6,798 nt of DNA, from positions 1 to 6,798 of the forward strand of contig JAEWRS010000506.1 in the NCBI GenBank assembly GCA_023398855.1, in the 5' to 3' direction. Positions 6,735 through 6,798 of this stretch are shown here, in pieces. Within the stretch, counting starts at the first letter, position 1; every line of letters begins with the position of its first letter. Under the pieces are notes generated by a model that had not been told where the DNA came from, ran no database searches, and saw only the letters and a list, made by a program, of their open reading frames with translations. The DNA comes from Bacillota bacterium. GTDB lineage: Bacteria > Bacillota > Clostridia > Lachnospirales > Lachnospiraceae. Position numbers and translations under genes: made by a program.

Positions 6735-6798
6735 TGAAAATACGGTTCCGTGGTACCACCCTGATTGGAGAAGATAGACTTCTCCCGCTTTACAGCAC
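6681..6798 (-). ncRNA. T-box riboswitch, 3' part, in the trp operon leader
   Basis: The minus strand carries the hallmark T-box sequence AGGGUGGUACCACGG (6748-6762), preceded by a stem III hairpin GGAGAAG/CUUCUCC (6767-6785, 5-nt loop). The antiterminator can be drawn directly: AGGG (6759-6762) pairs with CCCU (6722-6725), and ACGGAA (6746-6751) pairs with UUUCGU (6726-6731), leaving the UGGUACC bulge that binds the NCCA end of uncharged tRNA. Uncharged tRNA should stabilise it and allow transcription of trpE onward; charged tRNA leaves the terminator. Stem I with the specifier codon lies beyond the right edge, so tRNA-Trp specificity is inferred from the operon only. The promoter is also outside the window. 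Confidence 0.95.

Noticed and set aside
6655..6759. N-terminal extension of trpE from a GTG at 6759
   Set aside because: The GTG and following codons are the T-box and terminator hairpin sequence, and no ribosome binding site precedes it. The ATG at 6654 has a strong site and begins the conserved protein.
1..6798. Mobile elements, CRISPR arrays, toxin-antitoxin or phage genes
   Set aside because: I saw no direct-repeat arrays, transposase motifs, terminal inverted repeats or unexplained gene-sized gaps; the window is filled by the trp operon and its two flanking RNA switches.

Overview
The window carries a complete tryptophan biosynthesis operon, transcribed on the minus strand in the order trpE-trpG-trpD-trpC-trpF-trpB-trpA (reading from the right end of the window to the left). 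It is bracketed by two cis-acting RNA switches on the same strand. The gene order, strong AGGAGG-type ribosome binding sites, T-box control of trp and a TPP riboswitch with an intrinsic terminator all point to a Firmicute. The protein sequences look like a clostridial, Lachnospiraceae-type organism; this is an impression, not a database result.

Layout. At 6681-6798 lies the 3' part of a T-box leader: stem III, the T-box sequence and the antiterminator/terminator. Its tRNA-reading stem I is outside the window. trpE starts at 6654, 27 nt beyond the terminator U-run. The seven genes then follow to 211 with no untranslated gaps: trpE/trpG overlap by 1 nt, trpG/trpD abut, trpD/trpC and trpC/trpF overlap by 4 nt (ATGA), trpF/trpB overlap by 55 nt and trpB/trpA by 8 nt. 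Each gene still has its own ribosome binding site inside the preceding gene. From 210 down to 1 there is a promoter (-35 TTGACA, 17-nt spacer, extended -10), a TPP riboswitch aptamer and an intrinsic terminator. The gene they control is off the left edge.

How it works together. TrpE with TrpG makes anthranilate from chorismate and glutamine. TrpD adds phosphoribose from PRPP, TrpF isomerises, TrpC closes the indole ring, and TrpA/TrpB turn indole-3-glycerol phosphate and serine into tryptophan. All key catalytic residues I looked for are present, so the pathway appears intact. Control appears to act at two levels: transcription antitermination by uncharged tRNA at the T-box, and feedback inhibition of TrpE, whose LLES tryptophan-site motif is present.

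This is a recognisable, well-known system; I see no undescribed one. The points worth a second look are the long trpF/trpB overlap with a TrpF tail, the absence of a dedicated terminator after trpA (the operon runs into the TPP riboswitch), the U at the discriminator-reading position of the T-box, a few substitutions in TrpA and TrpF, and the very low tryptophan content of the encoded enzymes.
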